From positions 1 through 20,950 of the forward strand of contig JAHJCU010000006.1 in NCBI GenBank assembly GCA_018812925.1: a stretch of DNA of 20,950 nt, in the 5' to 3' direction. The DNA is from Candidatus Omnitrophota bacterium (GTDB lineage: Bacteria; CAIJMQ01). Positions 1-7,097 of this stretch are shown here, in pieces (the first letter of the stretch is position 1; each line of letters begins with the position of its first letter). The notes under the pieces are model-generated. The model saw only the letters and a list, made by a program, of their open reading frames with translations. It did no database searches and was not told the DNA's origin. The position numbers were made by a program, and so were the translations under genes.

Positions 1-447
1 ATCTTTAATGATTTTTATTATTATCAGTCCCACTCCTATCAGTATTGAAGAATCGGCTATGTTAAAAGAGTAGGGGAATTTATTAAGCATTAGATAGTCT
101 ATCACAAAGCCATATGCTATTCGGTCTATGAGATTGCTTAGAGCTCCTGCTAATATAAATATAAGCCCCCAATTGAAAAGGGTTTTTTCTTTGTTGGTCC
201 GCAAGTAGACAAACAGGATGAATAAAATAACAATGGATGAGGGGATAATAAAAAGTTTGCCATAGTTTTGAAATAATCCGAAGGCAATCCCAGGGTTTTG
301 GGAAGCGGGGACAAAATAAAGCAAATTTTTTACGATGATGATTTCTTCTTTAACTAAACCTTTGTTGTAGAAGAGAAATTTTAAGATATGGTCTAATAGT
401 ATGATTAACGCGGCGGTTATAAACTCTTTTCCTCGTTCTCTTTGCAT
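1..447 (-). CDS. lspA: Lipoprotein signal peptidase (signal peptidase II), C-terminus cut by window edge
   Basis: Inner-membrane aspartyl protease that removes signal peptides from diacylglyceryl-modified prolipoproteins. Translating the minus strand from the ATG at 445-447 gives 149 residues with no stop before the window edge, close to the usual 150-170, so only a few residues are missing. Family motifs are visible: LLDHILK near the N-terminus, NPGIAFG in the middle, then the two catalytic aspartates in SNLIDR and FNIAD, among four hydrophobic segments. The start lies inside the dksA-like gene, with a 31-bp overlap in another frame, so translation is probably coupled to it. No strong Shine-Dalgarno is visible. 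A lipobox lipoprotein at 18721 is a plausible substrate. Identity is secure; the start is the only in-frame ATG that gives a normal N-terminus. Confidence 0.93.
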   Translation of the reverse strand, partial: MQRERGKEFITAALIILLDHILKFLFYNKGLVKEEIIIVKNLLYFVPASQNPGIAFGLFQNYGKLFIIPSSIVILFILFVYLRTNKEKTLFNWGLIFILAGALSNLIDRIAYGFVIDYLMLNKFPYSFNIADSSILIGVGLIIIKIIKD

Positions 448-791
448 TTTAGACATAATTCCGCGTATGGAACGGCTTTTAATCTTTTTATACTGATAGT
501 TTTATTGCATTGGGAACACTTCCCGTAATTTTTTCTCTCGATTCTGTTTATAGCATCTTGTATCTGTCTTAAAAGTTTTTCTTCTGAAGATAAAAGGTCC
601 AACGAGGTGTTTTCTTCAGCGCTGTCTGAAGCAAGGTCTGCCATATGAATTTTATGCGAGGAAATTTCGCCTGAGACATCTTTGAAAGATTTGCCGAGCT
701 GTTTTTTTTCTTTATCGTCTAAATCGTTAAACAATCTTTCTTTTTCTTTCAAGAGAGTTTCTTTGAATATTTTTATGTCTTTTGCTTTCAA
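417..791 (-). CDS. DksA/TraR-family zinc-finger transcription regulator
   Basis: A 124-residue protein of the DksA/TraR type. These bind the RNA polymerase secondary channel and modulate initiation, often with ppGpp. The first ~70 residues are charged and likely form a coiled coil. A DLASDSAEE stretch in the position of the family's acidic tip follows. The C-terminus carries a four-cysteine zinc finger, CSQC and CLKC about 17 residues apart. Translation starts at TTG (789-791), supported by a perfect GGAGG eight bases upstream. It lies downstream of ileS and overlaps lspA by 31 bp, suggesting an ileS-dksA-lspA operon, a combination found in several diderm lineages. Family assignment is firm; whether it works as true DksA or as a specialised paralogue cannot be told from sequence. 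Confidence 0.9.
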   Translation of the reverse strand: MKAKDIKIFKETLLKEKERLFNDLDDKEKKQLGKSFKDVSGEISSHKIHMADLASDSAEENTSLDLLSSEEKLLRQIQDAINRIERKNYGKCSQCNKTISIKRLKAVPYAELCLKCKENEEKSL

Positions 792-799
792 TTAAGTTA

Positions 800-804
800 C
801 CTCC
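800..804 (-). promoter_or_regulatory. Shine-Dalgarno GGAGG fixing the TTG start of the dksA-like gene
   Basis: On the minus strand GGAGG is followed by eight bases and then TTG at 789-791. It is one of the best ribosome binding sites in the window and is why the TTG is accepted as the start. Confidence 0.8.
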
Positions 805-848
805 GTCTGTTATTATTAATATTTTAATAAGTGTAATCTTATTTACCC

Positions 849-882
849 CGTTAGAGATAGTTCCAATGTCTTTTCTCTAACG
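849..882. repeat. Palindromic element (CGTTAGAGA arms) overlapping the ileS stop codon
   Basis: CGTTAGAGA at 849-857 is perfectly inverted as TCTCTAACG at 874-882, with a 16-base loop. A C run precedes the left arm (846-849), giving CCCCGTTAGAGA, which resembles the CCCGTTAGAAA arms of the elements in truA and ileS. The right arm encodes the last ileS codon and its TAG stop (877-879). There is no T-tract, so it is not a standard intrinsic terminator, though a hairpin here could protect the ileS transcript end. Confidence 0.7.
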
Positions 883-3690
883 ATGTGAATTGGCGACTAT
901 TGTAGCACATCTTGAGCAAAGTTTAGGGAATTCTTTCTGTTTATTTACCTCTTGACTGTATTTCCAGCATCTTGCGCATTTCTCTCCCTTTGCTTTTTTG
1001 ACTTCAATTTTTATTTCTTTTGCTTTGCTATCTTTTTCCAATTCCACATTTGAAACTATAAAGATAGTTGCCAAATCTTCTTTAGAAACATCAAGGGCTT
1101 CCATATGAGAATCTTTTATGTATAGAATGACTTCCGCTTCTAAGGAACTGCCTATTATTTCTTTTTGGCGCGCTTCTTCAAGTGCTTTCTGGACGTCTTC
1201 TCTCAACTTTAATATCTTTTCCCATTTTTGCTCTAATTTTTCGTCTATTTTTTGTTCGTTTGGCAAGTTTGTCAAAAATACGGATTTTTCTTCGAAATTA
1301 CAGTTCTGCCAGATTTCTTCGGCTGTAAAAGACATAAACGGACTAATAAGTTGGGTTAATGTTCTAAGAATAAAATGCATGACTGTTTGGGCCGAGCGTC
1401 TCCCAAGCGAATCCGCTGGCAGAATATATAACCTATCCTTAATTATATCTAAATAGGTTGAACTCATATCCACATTCGAAAACTGATAAATTGCCTGATA
1501 TGCCTTTATAAAATGGAAATTCTGATATGCCTCTTTGACTTCTTCCATAAGTATAAGACAGCGATTATACGCCCATCTGTCAATTTCCAACCATTCGGAT
1601 TGGCCAACAGCGTTTTGCGAATATTGGAAATCATATAAATTACCCAGCATAAATCTGGCTGTATTTCTAAGTTTTCTATATGCCTCAATACATCGTTTGA
1701 GTGTTTCTTCTCCGATTCTTATGTCGCTTCCCCAGTCCGAAGATATAGCCCACAATCTCAAAATATCTGCGCCTTGATTGTTAACTATAACCTGTGGGTT
1801 GGTAACATTACCTACGGATTTTGACATCTTTTTACCTTCACTATCTACTACAAATCCGTGTGTAAGGACTGCCTTGTATGGGGGTTTGTCGTATAAAGCC
1901 ACAGATGTAAGCAGTGATGTCTGAAACCAACCTCTATGCTGGTCACTTCCTTCCAAATATAAGTCTGCAGGCCAGTCTAAATTGCTCGCCCCGTTAGAAA
2001 TTTCATTTTTAATGGGTTTGGAATCTTTTAAGACCGCAATGTGAGAAATGCCGGAATCAAACCACACGTCAAGTATATCTTTATCTTTTTTAAAGCCCTG
2101 AACGCTTTTGCATTTCGGGCATGAAAAATCTTTTGGCAGGAACTTCTCAACCTTATATCCAAACCAGGCATCTGCTCCTTCTTTTTTAATAATATCGCTT
2201 ACATTTTCCATTAAACGGCTGTCAAGAATTTCCTTACCACATTTTTCGCAATAAACAACGGGTATTCCCACGCCCCACAATCTCTGGCGCGAAAGGCACC
2301 AGTCGGGGCGGATCTTTAACATTCCCTCTATTCTGTTTATGGAAACTTCTGGAGCCCACCGGACTTCCTTTAAGCTTTTTATAGCTTTTTGTCTTAGACT
2401 TTTTCTATCAACTCCGACGAACCACTGCTTGCATGCTCTAAAGATTACGGGTTTTTTGCATCTCCAACAATGAGGATAAGAATGTTCCAATTTATTGCTT
2501 TTTAAAAGCAGTTCTACTTTAACCAATAACTCTACAATGTAAGTGTTTGCTTGAAAAACGTGTTTTCCTTTTAGCTCGGGGACTTCATCAGTAAAAAGCC
2601 CTTTTTCATTTACAGGCGAGAAAATCGGCAATTTATATTTTATTCCTGTTAGATAGTCCTCCTGCCCGTGTCCGGGTGCTGTGTGAACACAGCCCGTGCC
2701 TTCTTCCAAACTAACATAATTGGCGTTTACTATTTTGCCTTTTTTGTCAAAAAGTGGATGATTATATTCCAATCCTTCCAATTCCCTACCTTTGTTTGTT
2801 TTTGTGATTTTGTAATCTGTAATTCCTAATTGCTCCATTACTGTTTTTACCAAATCCTTCGCTATAATCCAAGTCCCTGTCTTCTGTCCTCTGTCATCTG
2901 TCTTCTGAATGTCCACCCAAGCATATTCATAGTCAGGATGTAAAGCTACAGCCAAATTGGCAGGTATAGTCCACGGCGTTGTTGTCCAGATGATTATGAA
3001 TTTATCTTTTTGGGAAGATAGCGGAAATTTTACCCAGACGGAATTTGAAGTATGCGGTGCATATTCAACTTCCGCTTCGGCTAAAGCTGTCTCGCAGGAA
3101 ACGCACCAGTAAACAGGTTTTTTATCCTGATAAATATAGCCTTTCTCTGAGAGTTCTTTGAATACATCTATAATTTTGCTTTGATAATGGTAATCCATTG
3201 TGACATAAGGATTATCCCAATTAGCCATGATACCCAAACGTTTTAACTGGTTTTTTTGTATTTCCACATAGCTTTGAGCATATTCTCTTGCTTTTTTTCT
3301 GAATTCTAAGATGTCGAGCTCTTCTTTTTTATTAACTTTGAGTTTCTTGAATAGTTGCAGTTCAATGGGCAGTCCGTGACAATCCCAGCCGGGAGTAAAT
3401 GGCGTAGCGTAGCCTTCTAAAGACTTATATTTGATAACAATATCTTTGAGAACTTTATTTATAACATGCCCAAGATGAATATCTCCGTTTGCGTAAGGAG
3501 GTCCGTCATGCAGAATATATTTTTTCTTGCCTTTGGAAAGCATCTTTTCATAGATGTCGTTATCTTCCCAAAATTTGAGTGTAACAGGTTCTTTTTTAGG
3601 CAAATTTGCCTTCATCTCAAATTTGGTTTGGGGCAAATTTAAGGTATGAGAATAACTTTCTTCCTTAATATTATTAGTTTTATCATTCAT
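877..3690 (-). CDS. ileS: Isoleucyl-tRNA synthetase
   Basis: Class I cytoplasmic synthetase that charges tRNA-Ile with isoleucine and edits misactivated valine. The 937 residues contain the HIGH-type signature HLGH at about 72-75, the editing (CP1) domain with WTTTPWTIPANLAV and GTGCVHTAPGHG, the YLEGSDQHRGWF block, and KMSKS at about 620-624. An anticodon-binding domain follows, then a C-terminal zinc finger with cysteines near 905, 908, 925 and 928. This is the bacterial zinc-finger form. Two in-frame insertions look like mobile repeats: a heptamer array encoding roughly QKTDDRGQKTGT in the editing domain, and a short palindrome encoding PIKNEISNGA just before PADLYLEG. The stop codon lies in a third repeat. 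A promoter-like sequence sits about 28 bp upstream. Confidence 0.98.
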   Translation of the reverse strand: MNDKTNNIKEESYSHTLNLPQTKFEMKANLPKKEPVTLKFWEDNDIYEKMLSKGKKKYILHDGPPYANGDIHLGHVINKVLKDIVIKYKSLEGYATPFTPGWDCHGLPIELQLFKKLKVNKKEELDILEFRKKAREYAQSYVEIQKNQLKRLGIMANWDNPYVTMDYHYQSKIIDVFKELSEKGYIYQDKKPVYWCVSCETALAEAEVEYAPHTSNSVWVKFPLSSQKDKFIIIWTTTPWTIPANLAVALHPDYEYAWVDIQKTDDRGQKTGTWIIAKDLVKTVMEQLGITDYKITKTNKGRELEGLEYNHPLFDKKGKIVNANYVSLEEGTGCVHTAPGHGQEDYLTGIKYKLPIFSPVNEKGLFTDEVPELKGKHVFQANTYIVELLVKVELLLKSNKLEHSYPHCWRCKKPVIFRACKQWFVGVDRKSLRQKAIKSLKEVRWAPEVSINRIEGMLKIRPDWCLSRQRLWGVGIPVVYCEKCGKEILDSRLMENVSDIIKKEGADAWFGYKVEKFLPKDFSCPKCKSVQGFKKDKDILDVWFDSGISHIAVLKDSKPIKNEISNGASNLDWPADLYLEGSDQHRGWFQTSLLTSVALYDKPPYKAVLTHGFVVDSEGKKMSKSVGNVTNPQVIVNNQGADILRLWAISSDWGSDIRIGEETLKRCIEAYRKLRNTARFMLGNLYDFQYSQNAVGQSEWLEIDRWAYNRCLILMEEVKEAYQNFHFIKAYQAIYQFSNVDMSSTYLDIIKDRLYILPADSLGRRSAQTVMHFILRTLTQLISPFMSFTAEEIWQNCNFEEKSVFLTNLPNEQKIDEKLEQKWEKILKLREDVQKALEEARQKEIIGSSLEAEVILYIKDSHMEALDVSKEDLATIFIVSNVELEKDSKAKEIKIEVKKAKGEKCARCWKYSQEVNKQKEFPKLCSRCATIVANSHR
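1989..2016. repeat. Short palindromic element inserted in frame in ileS
   Basis: CCCGTTAGAAAT (1990-2001) faces ATTTTTAATGGG (2005-2016); the arms are complementary at 10 of 12 positions. It adds about ten residues (PIKNEISNGA) between the DSG and PADLYLEG motifs of IleRS. From memory of the E. coli enzyme, DSG and ADMYLEG are separated by 17 residues; here the gap is 27. The left arm matches the truA element's arm over CCCGTTAGAAA. Confidence 0.7.
2874..2908. repeat. Five-unit heptamer tandem array inserted in frame in ileS
   Basis: Read on the plus strand the units are TCCCTGT, CTTCTGT, CCTCTGT, CATCTGT and CTTCTGA, i.e. CAGANGA heptamers on the coding strand. They encode hydrophilic residues (QKTDDRGQKTG) at a place in the editing domain where other IleRS proteins have a short turn. 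The sharp 7-bp period, which is not a multiple of three, is unlike coding sequence and indicates an inserted repeat. Confidence 0.75.
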
Positions 3691-3718
3691 GGTAATGGCG
3701 CTTTAAATTTGAAAAGGT

Positions 3719-3746
3719 ATTATACAGAAATTACTCCTAAATGCAA
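3719..3746 (-). promoter_or_regulatory. Probable sigma-70 promoter of ileS
   Basis: On the minus strand TATAAT (3719-3724) is preceded by TG one base upstream (extended -10) and by TTGCAT (3741-3746) at a 16-bp spacing. It lies 28 bp upstream of the ileS ATG and downstream of the xerC/D stop's opposite side, in a gene-free gap, so it probably drives ileS-dksA-lspA. Confidence 0.55.
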
Positions 3747-3799
3747 TTTCCCCGCATTGTATTACTGTTTAAAAAAGGCAGGAGTATGAGTTTTAAAAG

Positions 3800-4681
3800 T
3801 TAACCTCTGGGGTGATATTTCTTGTGAATTTCCTTCAATCTTTTCCTGTTAAGTTGCGTATAAATCTGTGTCGTAGATATATCCACATGCCCCAACATTT
3901 CCTGAACGGAACGTAAATCCGCTCCTCCTTCCAATAAGTGCGTGGCAAAAGAATGCCTGAAAGTATGCGGGGAAATATCTGAAATACCGTTTTTTCTGCC
4001 ATATTTTTTAATTATCTTCCATATACTTTGTCTTGAAAGTTTTTGCCTTCTTTTATTTAGAAATACATAATTTGAATTTGCGCCTTTTATTAAATTAGGT
4101 CTTATATTTTCTAAATATTTTTTTAACCAGTCCCTCGCATGTTTTCCCATCGGGACAATTCTTTCTTTGGAGCCTTTACCCATAACTCTTATATAACCTG
4201 CTTCTGTGTCCACATTCTCAATCTTTAAATCTACGACTTCAGAAACCCTTGTTCCTGTTGCATAAAGTAATTCTAATAATGCTTTATCTCTTAAATTCGT
4301 TTGTTTTTGGGTATCTATATTTTCCAGCATAGAATTTATTTGTCCCACGGATAAAACAATCGGAAGATGCTGTTCTCTTTTAAAAGATTCCAGAATTATC
4401 GTCGGGTCTTCTTTTATATATTTCTGGCCCAGTGAAAATTTATAGAAACTTCGGATAGTAGAAACCTTGCGCGCAATAGAAGAGGAAGAAATGCTCTTTT
4501 TTCTCAAATGTTCCATATACGACACGAGCTTTGGATAGCGAACATCTTCAAAAGAAGTGTTTTCTTTGGAAAGGAAAACGCAGAAATCTCTCAAGTCCGT
4601 TGTATATGCTTGAATAGTATTTTTAGAAAGTCCTTTTTCAATAATGAGAAACTGCAGAAATTCATCGATTCTTTTGTTCAT
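3800..4681 (-). CDS. Tyrosine recombinase XerC/XerD
   Basis: Site-specific recombinase of the kind that resolves chromosome dimers at dif during cell division. The 293 residues match the usual ~300. The N-terminal half is a SAM-like core-binding domain (GLSKNTIQAYTTDL). The catalytic domain shows the full set: Arg145 in TGTRVSEV, Lys169 in GKGSKER, His239 and Arg242 in PHTFRHSFATHLL, His265 in LGHVDIST, and the nucleophile Tyr274 in TQIYTQL. Only one Xer protein is visible here, so XerC cannot be told from XerD (or a single-recombinase XerH/XerS-like system). It sits between ileS and the MBL gene on the same strand, separated from the latter by an octamer array. Nothing suggests a phage or integron integrase. 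Confidence 0.92.
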   Translation of the reverse strand: MNKRIDEFLQFLIIEKGLSKNTIQAYTTDLRDFCVFLSKENTSFEDVRYPKLVSYMEHLRKKSISSSSIARKVSTIRSFYKFSLGQKYIKEDPTIILESFKREQHLPIVLSVGQINSMLENIDTQKQTNLRDKALLELLYATGTRVSEVVDLKIENVDTEAGYIRVMGKGSKERIVPMGKHARDWLKKYLENIRPNLIKGANSNYVFLNKRRQKLSRQSIWKIIKKYGRKNGISDISPHTFRHSFATHLLEGGADLRSVQEMLGHVDISTTQIYTQLNRKRLKEIHKKYHPRG

Positions 4682-4689
4682 ATTAAAAT

Positions 4690-4750
4690 GGTTAACTATT
4701 AACCCGTTTACTGGTTTACCCGTTAACCCTTTAACCCTCTAACCCTTTCC
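4690..4750. repeat. Tandem array of ~8-bp units (CCNTTAAC) overlapping the MBL gene stop
   Basis: Reading the plus strand: GGTTAAC, TATTAAC, CCGTTTAC, TGGTTTAC, CCGTTAAC, CCTTTAAC, CCTCTAAC, then CCTTTCC. The period is 7 for the first two units and 8 thereafter. The TAG stop of the MBL-fold gene (4739-4741 on the minus strand) lies inside a unit, and the array fills almost the whole gap before the xerC/D start at 4681. Confidence 0.75.
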
Positions 4751-5380
4751 CACATACGGATTTTCTCTTTTTTCTTTGCCGATTGTTGAAGAGGCTCCGT
4801 GTCCCGGATAAACGATAAAATCTTCAGGCAATTTAAACAATTTGTTTTTTATACCATTTATCAGTGTGGTCTCGTCAGCTAAAGGAAAATCCGTCCTTCC
4901 TATGCTTCCCGAAAAAAGCGCATCTCCTGTAAATACACATTTGTCTATAACAATAGATATACCGCCGGGCGTATGACCCGGCGTATGAAGAATAAGCGCT
5001 TTCAAATTCCCGATTTTTAACTGCGAATCTTCGTTTAGCGCTATATCAGGATGAGGGAAAGGTAAACAATCGCCTTGTAAATCCTGCGGCACAAAAGCGG
5101 AAAGATTTAAGACAGGGTTTTTTAAAAATTTTATATCTTCCTCGTGTATGCAAACTTCGGCGTTCAGCGTCTCTTTTAGATATTTATTTGCTCCGATATG
5201 GTCTATATGAGCGTGAGTGTTGATAATATATTTGATATTTAGATTCTTTGCTTTAACAATTTTAAGGATTTTTTCCCCGTCCGCGCCGGGGTCTATAATC
5301 AGCCCTTCCAATGTCCGCTCACATCCGATTATGTAACAATTTGTTTCTATCGCTCCGACTAATAGTTTTTCCAATATCAT
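4739..5380 (-). CDS. Metallo-beta-lactamase-fold hydrolase, glyoxalase II-like
   Basis: Small cytoplasmic MBL-fold hydrolase of the GloB-like family, whose members hydrolyse thioesters such as S-lactoylglutathione or related substrates. The 213 residues carry the metal ligands in order: THAHIDH (His56, His58, Asp60, His61), HTPGHTPGG (His136), FTGDALF (Asp153) and YPGHG (His194). The C-terminal TIGKEKRENPY is typical of this short subgroup, which lacks the long substrate domain of true glyoxalase II. The true substrate is therefore unknown. The last residues and stop fall within an octamer array, so the original C-terminus may have been altered slightly. It is divergent from truA across a 132-bp gap. 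No clear Shine-Dalgarno. Confidence 0.88.
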   Translation of the reverse strand: MILEKLLVGAIETNCYIIGCERTLEGLIIDPGADGEKILKIVKAKNLNIKYIINTHAHIDHIGANKYLKETLNAEVCIHEEDIKFLKNPVLNLSAFVPQDLQGDCLPFPHPDIALNEDSQLKIGNLKALILHTPGHTPGGISIVIDKCVFTGDALFSGSIGRTDFPLADETTLINGIKNKLFKLPEDFIVYPGHGASSTIGKEKRENPYVGKG

Positions 5381-5512
5381 TCATCTGATTTTATCATAAT
5401 ACGAAGATGTCATTGCGAACTTCTATGTTGAATGAAGATAGGAAGTATGGGAAAATACGAAATAAATAATAAATGCTGGATTCTAGTATCTTGTTTTAGT
5501 TTTATTCTTAAA

Positions 5513-6331
5513 ATGCCCAATTACAAACTCACAATTGAATACGAAGGGACCAATTATCACGGTTGGCAAAGGCAAAAGACGAAGGTTACCGTTCAGGAAA
5601 CAATAGAAAGAACGCTCGAAAAAATCTTCAAAGAAAAAATCACTCTAATAGGGCAGGGGAGGATTGATGCCGGAGCGCACGCTTTGGGTCAGGTTGCCAA
5701 TTTTAAAACTAGTCCCGTTAGAAACAGATCGCCATTTGGCGACCGTACGGAAATGCCGGAGGCAATTCCTGTTTCTAACGGGATAAACCCTTTACATTTG
5801 AAAAAAGCGTTAAACAGCATGCTTCCATTAGATATAAGGATTAACGATGCCCAAATAGCAGACGACAAATTCCACTCCCGATATCGGGCAAAGATGAGAC
5901 ATTACAAATATCTGGTTTATAACGATGAAAAAACAGTTTGGTTAAGAAATCTTGCCTATTATGAACCTTATAAATTAAATATTAAAAAAATGAACAAGGC
6001 GGCGAAATATCTAATCGGCAAACACGACTTTTCACCTTTCCAATCAAGCGGAAGCCCCGCCAAAACCCCCGTAAAAACCATAAAACAAATAAAAATATCC
6101 AAAGAAAACTTTTTCTTTTTTGCGGGCAGCGATTTTCCTGTTATAAGATTTGATATAAAAGCAGACGCATTCCTTTATAAAATGGTGCGCAACATAATCG
6201 GGGCTTTGTTTGAAGTCGGCAGAGGTAAAATTCAACCCGCAGAAATTAAAGATATTATAAATAAAAAAGAAAAACGTAAAGGGCAGGTTGTCCCTGCTTG
6301 TGGATTGTATCTAATGCAAGTAAAATACTAA
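5513..6331 (+). CDS. truA: tRNA pseudouridine(38-40) synthase TruA, with a palindromic-element insertion
   Basis: Converts uridines 38-40 in the anticodon arm of tRNAs to pseudouridine. The ATG at 5513 gives the family N-terminus (PNYKLTIEYEGTNYHGWQRQ); an ATG at 5432 in the same frame would add 27 residues unlike the family and is rejected. The catalytic aspartate is Asp52 in GRIDAGAHALGQ (family GRTDAGVHA). The conserved HDFSPFQ and FLYKMVRNIIGAL blocks follow, and the end GLYLMQVKY is normal. Residues ~67-91 are an extra loop encoded by a 71-bp palindrome; without it the 272 residues would be a normal ~247. The loop follows the GQVANF strand and the reading frame is kept, so the enzyme is probably active, since nothing else in it is broken. 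Confidence 0.95.
   Translation: MPNYKLTIEYEGTNYHGWQRQKTKVTVQETIERTLEKIFKEKITLIGQGRIDAGAHALGQVANFKTSPVRNRSPFGDRTEMPEAIPVSNGINPLHLKKALNSMLPLDIRINDAQIADDKFHSRYRAKMRHYKYLVYNDEKTVWLRNLAYYEPYKLNIKKMNKAAKYLIGKHDFSPFQSSGSPAKTPVKTIKQIKISKENFFFFAGSDFPVIRFDIKADAFLYKMVRNIIGALFEVGRGKIQPAEIKDIINKKEKRKGQVVPACGLYLMQVKY
5713..5783. repeat. 71-bp palindromic element inserted in frame in truA
   Basis: TCCCGTTAGAAACAG (5713-5727) is perfectly inverted as CTGTTTCTAACGGGA (5769-5783): a 15-bp stem. Inside are two further hairpins, TCGCC-ATTT-GGCGA at 5729-5742 and TGCC-GGA-GGCA at 5755-5765, so the RNA or single-stranded DNA could form a three-stem cloverleaf. It encodes about 24 residues rich in Pro, Arg, Ser and Asn that TruA proteins normally lack, and it causes no frameshift or stop. 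Confidence 0.9.
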
Positions 6332-6337
6332 AAATAA

Positions 6338-6849
6338 ATGAGGGAATTAAAACTTATATTAATAATTCTTTCTATAATAATTACCCCAAATTTGCTATGG
6401 GGTAAATCATATAAAGAAGCAAAAAACGATAAGGACTTCGGTTTGCTTTTGGGAGACCCGATGGCAATTTCCGTGAAACTGCCTGTTAACGTTCGGAATT
6501 TCTGGGATTTTCGCGCAGGTATATGGACATGGCATTTCTGGCACGACAAAAAATATAATACTCCTTATTTATCTATGGACTATGGCTGGTTTTTCCCTCT
6601 TGAAAATTCTCCGCATTACTTTTATACAGGTATAGGACTTGTTTTTTTCTTTCTGACAATCCCAAAGATGTAAACGACTATGACGCTTGTGTTGCCATAA
6701 GGTTTCCTGTAGGAAGGCAGTTGTATAAAAGCGAGGATTTTTCCGTAATTTTTGAAGTTGCTCCAATTTATCAATTCGCGCCGCCTTATGAGGCGAAACC
6801 TTATATTTTTGAACTCAATGCGGGAATAATGTTCAGACATTCTTTTTAA
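6338..6849 (+). pseudogene. Small outer-membrane-type protein split by a one-base frameshift
   Basis: The first 111 codons (6338-6673) begin with a signal peptide (MRELKLILIILSIII..., cleavage near LLWGKS) and continue with aromatic-rich alternating sequence. The frame then runs into TAA after a tract of seven Ts (6642-6648 region). In the next frame the same protein plainly continues, from SDNPKDVNDYDACVAIRF to AGIMFRHSF and a stop at 6847-6849. One extra T would join them into a protein of about 170 residues. Short amphipathic strands and a C-terminal Phe suggest a small outer-membrane beta-barrel; I do not recognise the family. It starts seven bases after the truA stop. The break may be a real mutation, a phase-variable tract or an assembly error. 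Confidence 0.65.
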
Positions 6850-6913
6850 CTGGCAAAATAATAATGTTAAACTCACTTTCTATATTAAATAAATTGGAAG
6901 AATATTTTAATTT

Positions 6914-7097
6914 GTAGAAAACTATGGAACATTCTGATTTTGTTCACTCCGTTGGAATAATGCCTCAACTCGTTACAAATTGCTATGGGCATTATCTTCA
7001 CTATTTAGATAAGTTCAGAGCAAGGCGCGGGGTTTCCTACGGGGTTCATTTACATACTCATACCGGTTATTCGCTTCTGGACGGGATGTGCAGGATT
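6914..7097 (+). repeat. Left copy of the direct repeat: duplicated dnaE 5' end, interrupted
   Basis: This stretch, minus the 102-bp insertion within it, is an 82-bp copy of 7789-7871: GTAG, a few bases, then AACTATGGAACATTCTG through the dnaE codons up to GGATT. After the ATG there is a single substitution (C7091 versus T7865); upstream of it there is one substitution and one single-base gap that weakens the Shine-Dalgarno. The copies flank the toxin-antitoxin pair. Confidence 0.9.

Noticed and set aside
849-882. Intrinsic terminator after ileS
   Set aside because: The stem is good but no T-tract follows on either strand; arm sequence matches the dispersed palindrome family better.
1118-1456. 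Plus-strand open frame opposite ileS (and similar antisense frames opposite dnaE, rnfB and truA)
   Set aside because: They are shadows of strongly conserved genes, with no ribosome binding site or recognisable protein features.
5408-5422. TGTCATTGCGA motif upstream of truA as a known dispersed bacterial repeat
   Set aside because: Only about eleven bases agree with repeats I recall, with no inverted partner nearby; chance cannot be excluded.
5432-5512. N-terminal extension of truA from the ATG at 5432
   Set aside because: The extra 27 residues look like untranslated spacer, while the ATG at 5513 yields the exact family N-terminus.
6338-6849. Programmed ribosomal frameshift in the small outer-membrane-type gene
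   Set aside because: The T-tract alone, with no stimulatory hairpin or internal Shine-Dalgarno seen, fits mutation, phase variation or assembly error better.
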